A stretch of DNA of 64,000 nucleotides. Source: Gymnopilus junonius. Taxonomy: Eukaryota; Basidiomycota; Agaricomycetes; Agaricales; Galerinaceae. Where the stretch lies: assembly GCA_015501075.1 (NCBI GenBank), contig JADNYJ010000038.1, positions 186,001-250,000 on the forward strand, read 5' to 3'. Within the stretch, counting starts at the first letter, position 1. Each line of letters starts with the position of its first letter. Of this stretch, positions 35,916 through 47,342 are shown piece after piece. Both the position numbers and the translations under genes were made by a program. The notes below the pieces were generated by a model. That model worked only from the letters and a program-made list of their open reading frames with translations. It ran no database searches and was not told the DNA's origin.

Positions 35916-36317
35916 TGTTCTGTTCTCGTGTGCAAAGCGACGAAGAGCCATTTGGTGTGTCAAAGTCGGTGGTCGCCAAAACGCATTGTGTGTATTATAA
36001 AGTCATGTGACCATAATCTTGCCTCGTGTCGCTACACGTGTTGGTTGAACAATGAAAATGGGAAAAAGGACAAGTTGCATTTTACAGCGCAACCTTTTTG
36101 CTCTTAACCATCATCCCATCTCTCTGCGTTACCCTTACAAGTTCTCTGCCTTCCCATATTTTTTCTTTCTTGCACTTCCATCACCACGTCTATCCTACTC
36201 CCTGCCCAGACTGCGACGTCCTTGTCGCCGAGAGATTCTATCAGTGGTTTGTTCACATTTACATCTGTTGGGTTTATATTCTAACGGGCCATTCTCCTGC
36301 GCACAGAAAAAATTAGA
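35916..36317. promoter_or_regulatory. Divergent intergenic region, Nur1-like / coiled-coil gene
   Basis: 402 bases between outward genes. A CT-rich tract runs through about 36160-36230 ahead of the plus-strand start codon. No TATA box stands out. Confidence 0.35.
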
Positions 36318-37682
36318 ATGGCCCAACCATCTTCCTCTCACCATGAAGAGCGTCGTCACAGAAGTGACCGCGAACGATCCTCTTCACACCACCATCGAAC
36401 TATCTCATCTACCACTCTACTTCTCATCCTATCTATGATACTTGCCGTCTTGGCCGTTATGCTCTCTCTTCCATCTGGATCAACCACTTCCGATACTACT
36501 TCAGGCGTCATGGGCTACCTGACTCCCAAAAGGACTCAAGCGCTCATCGCAAGGGAAAGTGCCGTCGCTGTCCGTGAGGCTGAGGTTGCTCGACGCGAGG
36601 CCGAACTCCTCGCGGGTGCCCCAGGCGGCGTTGTTCCTACTCCGTCTCCTATTCTCTGTCCGGCATGCACCAGCGCTACAGTTACTTTAACTGAGTCTCT
36701 TCCCGCGCAGACCGTTATCAAGGAGATCGTCAAGGAAGATTCATTAGCACCCCCTGGCTGGGGCGGCCCACGTGCTGAAGAGATCCTTGAACGTGAACTT
36801 AAGATTGCGGAAAGAGAACGCGATATTAGCAAGAGGGAGGAAAATGTGAATCGCAGGGAACACGATGCATCCCGCCGCGAAAACTGGATCATGGAACAAC
36901 TCATGTGAGGCATCTCTGAAGATACTTTACACACATTCTCATCATTTGAACTACAGCGCGCTTGGCAATGCTGACCCCAGTCTGTCGTCGAAGAAGAGTA
37001 TGCCTACGAGCCTTCGAAACGAAAACCCAAGGTACCGCCACCTTCCTCGCGCCGCTCCGAGCTTTGAGACGAAGGGGGTCCAGTCATGACCACTACGACG
37101 CTTCCAGTCTGTATTAATCCCCCATGCGCCTCCCTCCCTACCTTCGTCCGGGCTTGGGGGACTGCTGTCTTTCTATATCGTCCCCCTTGTCCTATAACCA
37201 GCTACCCATTGATTTGTAGACGCGCCTCTGATCATAATTCATGAGTGGGAGATCGTGATCGAGAACTCGATCGGCTTTGAACCACGTGATGGCGTATCCC
37301 AGATTGATCGGTCTGGACTCTGCCAGTGTTACGCCCTTCTTTTAATTCCTTGTCATCCGTTTATCTGATTACTGACTGCGATGTTTTCTCTTCTTCTTAA
37401 TAGTATCAAGAACTTCCTCCCATCATTGTCTCTGAAGTTACATACGAAACTCAAACCAAGACTGTTATCCAAACCCAAACTGTCACTGTTCCACCGCCTG
37501 CCAACACTCGTTTGGCAGCTAACCCCACACCCGAGGCAGGCAGCCCTTCAACTTCGGCAGGTGGCCCACGCACCACAGCAGTGGAAGTTATCACGGAAGA
37601 GGCCGACTCTCGACCACCACGAACAGTTGTCCGACCCAAACGACTTCCTACTCGGTGGTTTGGGAATGGTAACCAGTCTTGA
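36318..37682 (+). CDS. Single-pass membrane protein with coiled coil; gene model uncertain
   Basis: Not a family I recognise by name. The ATG at 36318 opens a His/Arg/Ser-rich cytosolic tail, then one transmembrane segment (TTLLLILSMILAVLAVMLSL, about residues 32-51). Two Arg/Glu coiled-coil stretches follow (VREAEVARREAELL and EREISKREENVNRREHDASR-like heptads), separated by a CPAC motif. The first exon ends about 36905. Downstream, two frames look coding: VVEEEYAYEPSKRKPK (about 36985-37033) and YQELPPIIVSEVTYETQTKT (from 37404), continuing to WFGNGNQS at TGA 37680-37682. The first cannot be joined to the main exon without a one-base shift in a C run at 36975-36978. The short alternative stops at 37089. 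I give the long span because the distal frame has Thr/Gln/Val-rich coding character. Confidence 0.5.
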
Positions 37683-37930
37683 TGTACCTTGTTCTATATT
37701 ATATTTCATGTTTACGACCTTTTGATGCTATACGTACGTTTATTTTTTTTGACGGACTTTTGCCGATGACCCCCTATACCATCTTGTTCAAATTTGCGGG
37801 ACTAATTGACGGGATACGAAGTATTGATGGAAGTAGTAGTTAGTGTATACTTACCGACAAATACAATACACCTTCTCTTGTTACGTAAGCAATGGATTTA
37901 CAAAAGTGTATTGAAATTTTTTTGTGAAGC

Positions 37931-39435
37931 ATGTCCCATCTCGTGCTTTGGAGAGGGAAGGCATGCTCGTCTTCCGCCTTGGTCTCTTGTCTCCGTCTAC
38001 GCCACAGGAATATCTCGAGACTTGTTACTCCTTTAAAACCCCATGTAGAAATCCTTGGCCAAAGTTTTCCGATCGATGACTTTACCAACATCACCACCGC
38101 TATTATTTCAAAGACACCTCTGCAATTACATGTCAAACCTGCCCATCCTCTAAGCACGCTTCGCCAACTAATTGAATCTGCATACCCAGACTTTTCATTT
38201 GTCTCCACCATCTCACCACTCGTTTCGCCTTTCAAAAACTTTGACGAATTGTCCTTTCCGGCAGACCACCCTGGCCGTGCAGTCACTGACAGCTACTATG
38301 TCAATAAGAATATGATGCTTCGTACACATACTTCTGCACATGAAGTCGAGATGTTTCGTAAGGGCGAGACCAAATGGTTGTTGACTGCCGACGTTTACCG
38401 ACGCGATGAGATTGACTCCTCCCACTATCCCATCTTTCATCAAGTCGAAGGCGCACGAATATTCAACACGGACGCGTCTGGTTTAAAGGAGGTCGAAGAA
38501 GACAATGAACACCTTTCAAACCAACTTGCTTCCGCCAATATTGTCATTGAGGACGTTCCTCACATCTCGTCTACGAACCCTGTCCAACCGAAGCATGATC
38601 CCGTATTGGCTGGATTGGTGGCGAAGAACCTCAAGCTTTCTCTGAATAACCTGCTGTTGAAAGTCTTTGGCGCTGCTACTGGGTTCAGTAAAGAGCATCC
38701 GCTCAGAGTTCGGTGGATTGAAGCATATTTTCCCTTCACGAGTCCCAGCTTCGAGGTTGAGGTCTTCTTCCAGGGAAAATGGCTGGAGATCTTGGGCTCA
38801 GGCGTCGTCCGACAAGCAACCCTCGACACAGCAGGTTTGTGTTCTCCCAAAAATTCTCATTAAATCAGGACCCAAGGTTGTTTCTCTAGGCGTTCAAAAC
38901 AAAATTGGTTGGGCCTTTGGCCTGGGACTGGAGCGAATAGCCATGGTTTTATTCTCGATACCTGATATTCGACTTTTCTGGTCGGAGGATCCTCGTTTCC
39001 TCTCTCAATTTGAGCAAGGCAAGATCAATGTATTCCAACCGTATTCCAAGTACCCCTCTTGCTTCAAAGATGTTAGCTTCTGGCTTCCGCAAGATAATAC
39101 TCTGCACGAGAACGATTTCTGTGATCTTGTTCGCGATACAGCTGGTGACTTGGTAGAGGATGTGAAGAAGGTATGACTGCTACATTGTTGATTCACCTTC
39201 TAATATATGTATATATTTCCAGATTGACCATTTTGTTCACCCCAAAACCAATCGCACAAGCCTTTGCTATCGTATAAACTATCGTTCAATGGACAGGTAA
39301 GTCCTATCAAAGAATTGCTGAATTTTTTAGGACTTATGAATTAACCGAAGGTCCCTTTCAAACGAGGAAATTAATCATGTCCAGAACCAGGTTGTCAAGC
39401 ACCTTCAAGATAATTTTGGTGTAGAGATACGATAG
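37931..39435 (+). CDS. MSF1: Phenylalanyl-tRNA synthetase, mitochondrial
   Basis: Monomeric class II synthetase charging mitochondrial tRNA-Phe. The ATG at 37931 opens a basic presequence ([20 protein letters not shown] then [10 protein letters not shown]). The catalytic core has motif 2 ([20 protein letters not shown] then QVEGARIF), [18 protein letters not shown], and motif 3 ([19 protein letters not shown]) after an intron at about 38836-38890. The C-terminal anticodon-binding (FDX-ACB) domain reads [18 protein letters not shown] and continues across two short introns to [11 protein letters not shown] at 39435. The domain order and length match the mitochondrial enzyme rather than the cytosolic alpha2beta2 form. 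Convergent with the GrpE gene. Confidence 0.93.
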
Positions 39436-39606
39436 CCTCTAAATTAATCGTTAACTCTATAAAAATTTAATCAAGCATTTAAAGGCCAATGTCTGAATGT
39501 CATGGGGAGTTGGGATTGAGTGATGACTGTGGAATGATTAAAGTGCTACATAATAATTTTGGGAAGCAATGGTCCAGTTCTAATGGACAGAACCAAGGGA
39601 CATAAA

Positions 39607-40436
39607 TCATGATGACGTATCCTGCGCTACACCGACTTGGGCCGCCCGTAGTACCCTATCCTTAATCTTATAACCAATCTTCTGGCAGTCAATTACAGTC
39701 CCCGGTTCTTTGCCGGGTACTGGAGCTTGGTACAGCGCTTCGTGGTGGTTAGGATCGAACTTGTCTCCTGTAGGGTCGAAAGGTTTAACATGGTACTTGA
39801 AAAGCGTTTGGAGGAGTTGTCGTTGAGTAATTTCCACCCCTTGATGCAACTCCTGCAGGTATGTCTCGTGGTCCTTTGGTAGAGGTGTTGCGGATGTAGA
39901 AGAAGAGGAGGAATCAGTAGATTCAGAAGTCAAAGTAGATGTAGTCTTGGAGGACTTCAAGGCCTCCTGGGGGATGCTCTTAAGAGCTATTGAGAGGACA
40001 TCTACGGTTTCGAGCAGGTCTCCAGCAAACTTGGTGATAGCAAAATCGCGCGTTTGCTCTTTTTCTCGAGCAGCATTACGTTGTAAGTTGAGGAAATCTG
40101 CTTGAAGGTACCGTAGTCGCCCCTAGGAAGCTGTCAGACGGCGAATTCGTGGCAGGGATATACGAAGAAGAGACTTGCCGTGAGATCGGTAACCTCGTCT
40201 TCCTTGGCTTTGAGTTTCGCCTCCAGCTCAGCATGTTGAGATTTGGACCCGTCTGATTGCTCAGTCTTAGCTTCCTCTTTGGGTTCTTCCTTGGTCTGCT
40301 GCTCCGAATACGACCGTGAACCCAACCGGAATATACGTGTTGGACAGCAACCGAAGACAGGCCTGGAAAGACTCCTCGAGGAAATGGCTGTCGTGCATGT
40401 GCGGAAGGCCTGGAAAGAGGTAGCAGCGAAACTCAT
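39607..40436 (-). CDS. MGE1: Mitochondrial GrpE nucleotide exchange factor
   Basis: Exchange factor for mitochondrial Hsp70 in protein import and folding. The ATG at 40436 opens a presequence rich in Arg/Ser/Ala (MSFAATSFQAFRTCTTAISS). A charged coiled coil (KLKAKEDEVTDLT) is joined over an intron to GRLRYLQADFLNLQRNAARE, the core of the GrpE long helix. Then come ITKFAGDLLETVDVLSIALK, VEITQRQLLQTLFKYHVKPF, and the beta domain HHEALYQAPVPGKEPGTVID / IGYKIKDRVLRAAQVGVAQ. A Ser/Thr insert (STSTLTSESTDSSSSS-like) separates the helices. Divergent from the C1-THF synthase gene across 327 bases. Confidence 0.93.
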
Positions 40437-40763
40437 CGTAAGTAGGGTTGGTGAGGACTATAGCCAAAGCAGAATTCAAAATTGGCAGGAAATTTAGGGC
40501 GTGGGAACTATACACCCGATCCGGTGACCAAAATTAACAGTTGGATCTCTTTTGAGGAACAGGATGGGGGTTTTATAAAAAAAAGTTTTCGAGTTGATCC
40601 TCACTCTTTACTCTTTCTCTTTCTCTGCATGTTGCTCAAGCGGCGTTAACGCAAGAGACTTTCTAACTTATTGCTGCCTTTTGTCTGCCGAGTCGCCGGC
40701 AATAATCAAATACGGGGCTCCGGTCGCCCGTTTTCAGTACTATATAGATCTAGACAGGTGCTG
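40437..40763. promoter_or_regulatory. Divergent promoter region, MGE1 / C1-THF synthase
   Basis: 327 bases between two start codons. A TATAAAA at 40574-40580 is oriented for the plus-strand gene and is followed by a CT-rich tract (about 40600-40625). The plus-strand frame is open upstream of the first ATG but contains no further ATG. I see no clear heat-shock element for the minus gene. Confidence 0.45.
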
Positions 40764-43700
40764 ATGTCTGCGGTAACGCGGTTCCACCGTATCTTATCTC
40801 ACAACCATCTGCGTACCATGGCTACTGAAGCATCTCCAGCTACCGCTTCCGCCAAAATCATCGATGGTACTGCTTTGGCCAAGTATGTTCTCTCCACCTT
40901 TTAATCACGCGCCAACTCACACCTCATTCCAGATCGATACGCGAAAATGTCGCGGAACGAATCAAGGCAAAGCAGGCTGTTTTTCCTCGTTTCCAGCCTC
41001 AGCTTGCCATCGTTCAAGCTGGAGAACGTCCTGACTCTAGCACTTATGTTCGCATGAAGGCCAAGGCCGCTGAACAAGTTGGCATTAAATTCCGCCATGT
41101 GAATGTCCCAGCCGAGTCGACGGCAGAAAACATTGTAAAGATTGTAGAAGAATTAAATGCGGACGATAGCGTCAGCGGCATCCTTGTACAGCTACCTCTT
41201 GGAGACCACGTATCAGCAGCAGAAGAGCGATTGGTAACGGAAGCTGTAAGCCCGGGCAAGGACATTGACGGGTAGGATCGATCGTTTTTTCCAAAACCTC
41301 ACCTGGGTTAATCCACTCTCTTGCCATAGATTCCATGCTTATAACATTGGTCATCTTTCTTCACGCGCCTCGATCCTTTGTTTGCACCGTGCACTCCCTC
41401 TGCTGTCATGAGTCTGTTGAAATCGACAGGAGTGCCCGTCTCAGGTTCCAACACGGTCGTCCTCGGTCGCAGCGATATTGTCGGCAGTCCAGTTGCCTCA
41501 ATGCTGCGAAACGCAGACGCCACTGTAACTCAGTGCCATAGCCGGACCAAAAATATTCAGGATATAGTAAGTCTATCTTACCTAGGCCCTAGTTTTTACT
41601 GACAATGCTCCCATAGATTAAGAACGCTGACATCGTCGTATCAGCAATCGGAAAACCAGAATTTGTGAAAGGAACATGGATTAAACCAGGCGCTGTTGTC
41701 ATCGATGTTGGAATTAACTATGTTCCAGGTATATTGCATGTCCTTTCTAAGTTTGTCATGTCAGAAATAAATACCTGTCAGATGAAACCAAAAAGTCTGG
41801 TCAACGACTCGTCGGCGATGTTGAATTCTCCTCTGCTGTCAATGCAGCATCCCACATCACACCCGTTCCAGGAGGTGTCGGGCCTATGACAGTGGCCATG
41901 CTCATGGAAAACACGCTGATTGCTGCAACACGTCAATGGGAAGAATCCAGGAATCGAAAGCTCAAACCATTGCCCTTAAATTTACTCGAAAAGGTTCCAA
42001 GTGATATCGAAATTGCTATGGCTCAGACGCCAAAAGTGGTGGCAGACCTTGCCAAGGAGATCGGTATCCAGTCGAATGAATTGGAGAGTTACGGCAAATA
42101 CAAGGGGAAGGTGGACTTGAGTATCTTGGATCGTCTAGCTCACCGTAAAGATGGCAAATATATCATCGTTTCAGGGTACGATACTTCGAATGAATCCAAG
42201 TTCGCTTCTCTAACTTCTCTCAAGGATTACTCCAACTCCTCTAGGAGAAGGAAAGTCTACAACTACGATAGGTTTAGCCCAAGCTCTTGGAGCAGTCCTC
42301 GGCAGGCCTTCCTTTGCTTGCGTGCGCCAGCCGAGTCAAGGTCCTACCTTCGGAATCAAAGGAGGAGCTGCAGGAGGAGGATATAGTCAAGTCATTCCAA
42401 TGGACGAGGTGCGATCTTTGTTGAGACGACTTTAAAGCCTAACTAAATTCTGTACAGTTCAACTTGCACCTTACAGGTGATATCCATGCTGTCACAGCAG
42501 CGAATAACCTCTTAGGTAACCAACTTCACCCTCGATTAATACCCTTGCACTTACACCGATACTCTCAGCTGCTGCCCTTGATGCTCGTATTTTCCACGAG
42601 GGTACCCAGACCGATAAAGTATATTTGCCCGTTCGATTGTGCTGATTTAATGCTTACTACCACAAGGCCCTTTACAGCCGACTTGTTCCCAGCAAAAAAG
42701 GAAAGCGAGAGTTTGCTCCCTTGATGCTTAAGCGCTTAAAGAAGCTCGGAATTGACAAGATCGATCCTAACGAACTGACTCCGGAAGAGATCAAACGCTT
42801 TGTTCGCCTGGATGTTGACAAAGATACCATCACCTGGAATCGAGTCCTGGACACCAATGACCGCTTCTTGCGCAAGATCACCATAGGCCAAAATTCAACA
42901 GAGCAAGGATTTGAACGCGTGACAGGGTTCGATATTGCTGTCGCTAGTGAAATTATGGCGATCCTTGCTTTGACCACGAGTCTGCAAGATATGACAGAAC
43001 GTCTCGGTGCTATGGTTGTCGCCACAAGCAAGAACGGAGACGCCATTACTGCTGACGACGTCGGTGTTTCTGGCGCTCTGGCTGTCCTCATGAAAGACGC
43101 AATCAAACCCAATCTTATGCAAACTCTAGAGGTAACGTTTATCATACAGGCTGTCAACCACAAGTAACTGATTTAGTATCTGCGTAGGGGACGCCTGTTT
43201 TCGTTCATGCTGGTCCTTTCGCTAATATTGCGCATGGAAATTCCTCGATTCTCGCCGACCGCGTTGCTCTTAAACTTGCAGGAACTGAAGAAGGAGACTC
43301 ATCGGACAGAGTAGGCTACGTCTTGACCGAAGGTGGATTTGGTGCAGACATGGGCCTGGAGAAGTTCTGCAACATCAAGTGCCGCACAAGTGGACTCGTA
43401 CCTGATGCTGCGGTCATTGTAGCAACGACAAGAGCTCTTAAAATGCACGGTGGCGGCCCAGAGGTCACACCTGGAAAGCCTCTTCATGAGACCTACACGA
43501 AAGAAGACCTTGTAACGCTGAAAGAAGGCTGCAAAAATCTACGCAAGCATATCGAGAATTCTCGAAAGTTTGGCGTCAAGGTCATCGTTGCTATCAACCA
43601 ATTTGCGTGAGTAGCGAGTCCCTTGCGAGGATTACTAACTAACTAACTTAAAAAAATGTTACCGTCACAGATCTGATTCACCTGCTGAGCTTGCCTTGGT

Positions 43701-44311
43701 CCGTGAAAAAGCCTTAGCAGCAGGTGCTGATGCTGCTGTCGTGAGCAACCATTGGGCCAAAGGAGGAGAAGGTGCAAAGGACTTGGCTGAAGTGGTCGTT
43801 GCGATCTGCGAAGGCGAATCGAACTTCAAGTTCCTATACGATCTAAACCTTCCGATTGAAGAGAAGATCTCGATTATTGGAAAAGAGATCTACGGTGCGG
43901 ATGGAATTGAGCTCAGTGACATAGCCCGCCAACAAGCCGAAACCTACACACGCCAAGGATATGGTGGCCTCCCGAGTACGTCTGCTATTAAGAACATTTG
44001 AACCAATTTTTAACTTCTTTACGTTGTCACCAGTTTGCATGGCGAAGACGCAATATTCCTTCTCTCACGATCCTAAACTCAAGGGTGTACCGACAGGATT
44101 TACTCTTCCTATCCGTTCTATCCGCTTGTCAGCTGGTGCAGGGTTCCTTTACCCTATTCTGGGTGATATCCAAACCATGCCAGGTCTTGGCACCAGGCCA
44201 GGTAAATTCACTTCGAGTTGTTCGTTGATCCTTATTGACTTTTTTTTTTTTTTAGGTTTCTGGGAAGTAGGTCTTGACAAGGAAACTGGTAGAGTGGTTG
44301 GCTTATTCTAA
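40764..44311 (+). CDS. Trifunctional C1-tetrahydrofolate synthase
   Basis: Combines methylene-THF dehydrogenase, methenyl-THF cyclohydrolase and 10-formyl-THF synthetase (the MTHFD1/Ade3 type). The N-terminal dehydrogenase/cyclohydrolase part shows [45 protein letters not shown] and [19 protein letters not shown]. The synthetase part has the ATP loop SG | [20 protein letters not shown], then [56 protein letters not shown] sequence and VAINQFATDSPAEL. It ends [18 protein letters not shown] at 44311. Two in-frame starts exist: ATG 40764 (leader [18 protein letters not shown], no acidic residues) and ATG 40818 in a strong context (ACCATGG). Spliced frames are intact over about 10 introns. Confidence 0.92.
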
Positions 44312-44475
44312 AACCTATTTTCTGGCTACTGGGTCAGATTTATCGCATCTAAATGAATCTTGCATCAATCATACAGAACAAAATAAAACAACAAATAATA
44401 CGAATTTGCCATTCTTTCGGGTTCGTTACATTGCATATTCTTTACCTATGGCCATCCTCGACGATCACTTGGTAT

Positions 44476-46984
44476 TCACGGAATTCCGGACAAGCCTGTA
44501 AACAGGGGCAATAGGCCCTGGTGCGGTGAATCAACCGGTGCTAAGGTGCCTATCTGTTTGTCAAAGGTGATGTTGTTCAAGAAGGCATCCACAGTTCTTG
44601 AATAAGTATTGCCGGCTTGATCTACAAAGCTGAACGTATTACTGCTGGTACCGTTGCCAGTGTTTCCGTTGGGTAACAAGAAAAAGAATCCGCCTGTGAA
44701 GGAAGATTCAAGACATTGCCGATCAGAAAGATGCTGAAACTTACTCACCTGCTATCTGGTGTTCCTCGATCTTTGACCTCACGACTATTGGCAGGGGTAA
44801 AAAGTCACAGTTGTAGGAGTGGTCTACCGTGGTGTTGAATTGGAAGAAAGTGAACATATTAGGGCTTGCATGTTTGATCTAGAAGACCTACAGTTATTTC
44901 CACTTGGGTCGAATTTGTAAAATTGATTGCAATGGGATAAGAATATTGATCAACGACAACAGGCACGCTGTTATGGGTTGAGAGCACTGTGCCTGACGAT
45001 GTCTGTACCATGTCCTGCAAGTATCTTTAAATCTCATTTAGGAGAAGCGACAGGAACCTCTTACTTGGACAAGGGTGTCATTGGATATAATCTGGGTATT
45101 TTATTGCAGGTCTTGAGACCATACATCATAGTTCACTTGGCCACTGCCAGTGATTATCGTTGATTCTATGTGAATCTTGCGTGCAGCAGAGACGGTCACA
45201 GTTATATCTCCATTGGTATCCACCCTACCACTAGTGTTGCTCTGCGAAAATAGATGTGCTATATACTGGGTGATCTTCCCGACGCTGGGTTTTAAAGATT
45301 GGTCGAGGAAGACCTGAAGAACGCTAGAACGGAACCAGTTTTGCAAGACAGCATATTCTGGCTCAGCTGAGGCGACATCAAGAGAGATATTGTGCGGTTT
45401 CCCATCTGTCAGGATTGGAATGAATGGCGTCAAATCTAAGAAATAGGTGTGCAAATCTAATGCCCATCTTATCAGGAACTTAAAAACCTATCTTTACCTC
45501 CAGGCTGTCAGGACAAAGCCACCAGTAAATATGGTCGCGTAAGGGTATGCAACGCCAGCTACCAGCCCATCGACCAATATCCTTACTTCACGAAAGGGTC
45601 CTTGGCCTAGGAAGGTCGAAGGAAGACCTGAGAGGAAGTCGTTTGTAATATTGAAGTACTGAGGAAGTAGCGAGTCAGTTCACAGCACACGACGTTCAAC
45701 ATGCTGAATGCAATAACGATACCCAACATCAGCAAGTCGGCCATTTACTTTTTAGCTTTTCCGCTTTTTCGCCAATTCTTCGAAATTTAATATGTCGTAT
45801 GATCAGTAATCGCAAAATTTGCATCGATTCGCGTCCTGTGCGCGATTCGTGATACAGAGAATTGATTTCATGTCTCTTCAGCTCTGCTTCCTGACATTGG
45901 TACAAAGTCTGCGCTTTTGGCAATCCGGCCGATCTGATGGTCAGCTTCGTCCTTTTATTACCTTTTTAGCTGTACAAGCGAAAAAAGCTAATGCCGAAGT
46001 GCCGATGAAGTTCTTCGTCGCCGTTGCCAGATGCATAAGTAAAGCTCTGCAAAAACTTGAACAGGGTTTCGCGGGAGTGTCACGTTTATGGAGAAGGCAG
46101 GAGGCACTGATACGTCATTTCCAGTATCATTCCTAAGATTAAAAATGGGTACAAGGAGATCTGCCTTCCTTGCAGGCGGATAAAATTTGAAGACGCGAAA
46201 TATATGGCGTGCAGGACGGCTGCGTTCGTTTTTTTTTTTCGGCAAAAAAATGAACATCAGCAGGCCTGCTTCTCGATTTCTAATGAAAACCTCACTTGAA
46301 TATACACCATTCAGTCCACACTCAATTAAGTTGTCCAATTGCAGAATGAACGTTCCCGCTTTGGAGAACAGGGAAGTGTATCGCGTGATGTCCTTGGTAT
46401 AGGTCCATAGGATAGCATTTGGTGTAGGTTCTGGTGTAGATGTTCGCCATACCATCGAGTTATAATGAACAAAATTGGTGGCATGAATAGGGAACATAGT
46501 AGTAGTACATACTTTCAACATTCTTGGAACGTGAACGTACCTAGGCGATCGAATTAAGTACCATTACTGGTCACTGTAAAATTAAGGATGATCGTTGCTC
46601 ATGATCCAACAGGACAGCAATCATCTGGGGGTCTTCAAAATAGAATGAGCGCTTGTAGTAGGTGTGCAGAGGAGGATATCACGCACTCTAATTGTACAAC
46701 CTCGGCACTGTGAATTACTTAGTTAATTATGTAAGGAAGTTTTGCAGTGCCTTCTACACCTTCCGAACGAAAAAACGGAGTCTCGCCTAAAATGGAATGT
46801 CAAGGGACCTCGTTTTATTCACAGAACAGGACGGTCTGTTGCTCGCTGTAAGACCTGAATGGTACACTGCTTGGCCGTTTTAGGAACAGGGGGTGGTTGT
46901 GCTACCTGGAAGTCAACAAGCACAGTTGCCCATACTTACTGGCACAACCACAGTGAAGAAAAGTGACAGATTCCTGATCTCCAT
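44476..46984 (-). pseudogene. PNGase A-family glycoamidase, disrupted copy
   Basis: Homologue of the intact-looking gene at 47343-49585, with the same exon order. An N-terminal signal-like segment is followed by DFQVAQPPPVPKTAKQCT-type sequence, VWRTSTPEPTPNAILWTYTK, FILQLDNLIECGLNGVYS, KADLLVPIF, LPRNPVQVFAELY, PFREVRILVDG, FLDLTPFIPILTDGKPHNIS and NGNTGNGTSSNTFSFVDQ. The copy is broken in at least four ways. A TAA replaces the expected Gln codon at 46554-46556. One-base frame breaks occur near 46182 and at the signal peptide (about 46930). A further frame break lies near 46030. A 281-base inverted-repeat element is inserted at 45727-46007, at the end of an exon just before a splice donor. 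PNGase A removes N-glycans from secreted glycoproteins; no activity is expected here unless some breaks are sequence errors. Confidence 0.8.
45727..46007 (+). mobile_element. Small TIR element (MITE-like), copy 1, inside PNGase A pseudogene
   Basis: 281 bases, homologous end to end to 63441-63743 in the same orientation. Ends are imperfect inverted repeats: left CATCAGCAAGTCGGCCATT, right (reverse complement) beginning CATCGGCACTTCGGC. It is non-coding. Right flank begins AAG, left flank ends AA; with the other copy this suggests a short duplicated target, possibly AAG. It interrupts the exon encoding the FAEVYASGNGxEEFW-like segment. Compared with the other copy it lacks about 22 single bases, each from a run. 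Confidence 0.8.
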
Positions 46985-47342
46985 TGCGGCTCGTATGGGG
47001 TGTAGTAAAGCAGAAATATTTGGGAACTGGATACTTATAGCGCGCCTCGCACATAATCTTGACGTGGTAGAGTAATGTCCTGGCCCCTGGGAAATCGAAT
47101 CTAGCGCGAGCATGTGCTCGATGTCAGTACGGAGTATGCTATTTAGAAGTTGTCGCTGAAGAGCGGCCCGTCAGTCGCTTTCATTCTGAATTTATGGCAT
47201 ATTTCCTGGCCTTGTGCGTCTACGACGGGTTAAAAATGGTTGAAGGCGATTGAAACTCTGTCCCCGCTGGGAGATGGAAATACATCTTCGAATACGAGTA
47301 AGAAGTATGATTGAGACTACAGGGACTCTGGTATCAATCACA
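46985..47342. other. Spacer between tandem PNGase A genes
   Basis: 358 bases between the upstream gene's stop codon and the chosen start of the downstream copy. It should contain the promoter of the disrupted gene and the 3' end of the other. No distinctive element seen. Confidence 0.4.

Noticed and set aside
40671..40763. Upstream extension of C1-THF synthase
   Set aside because: The frame is open but has no ATG before 40764, so it is leader sequence.
46554..46556. Repeat-induced point mutation as the cause of the nonsense codon
   Set aside because: Only one clear C-to-T change is visible and nearby differences are indels; no regional C-to-T bias was seen.
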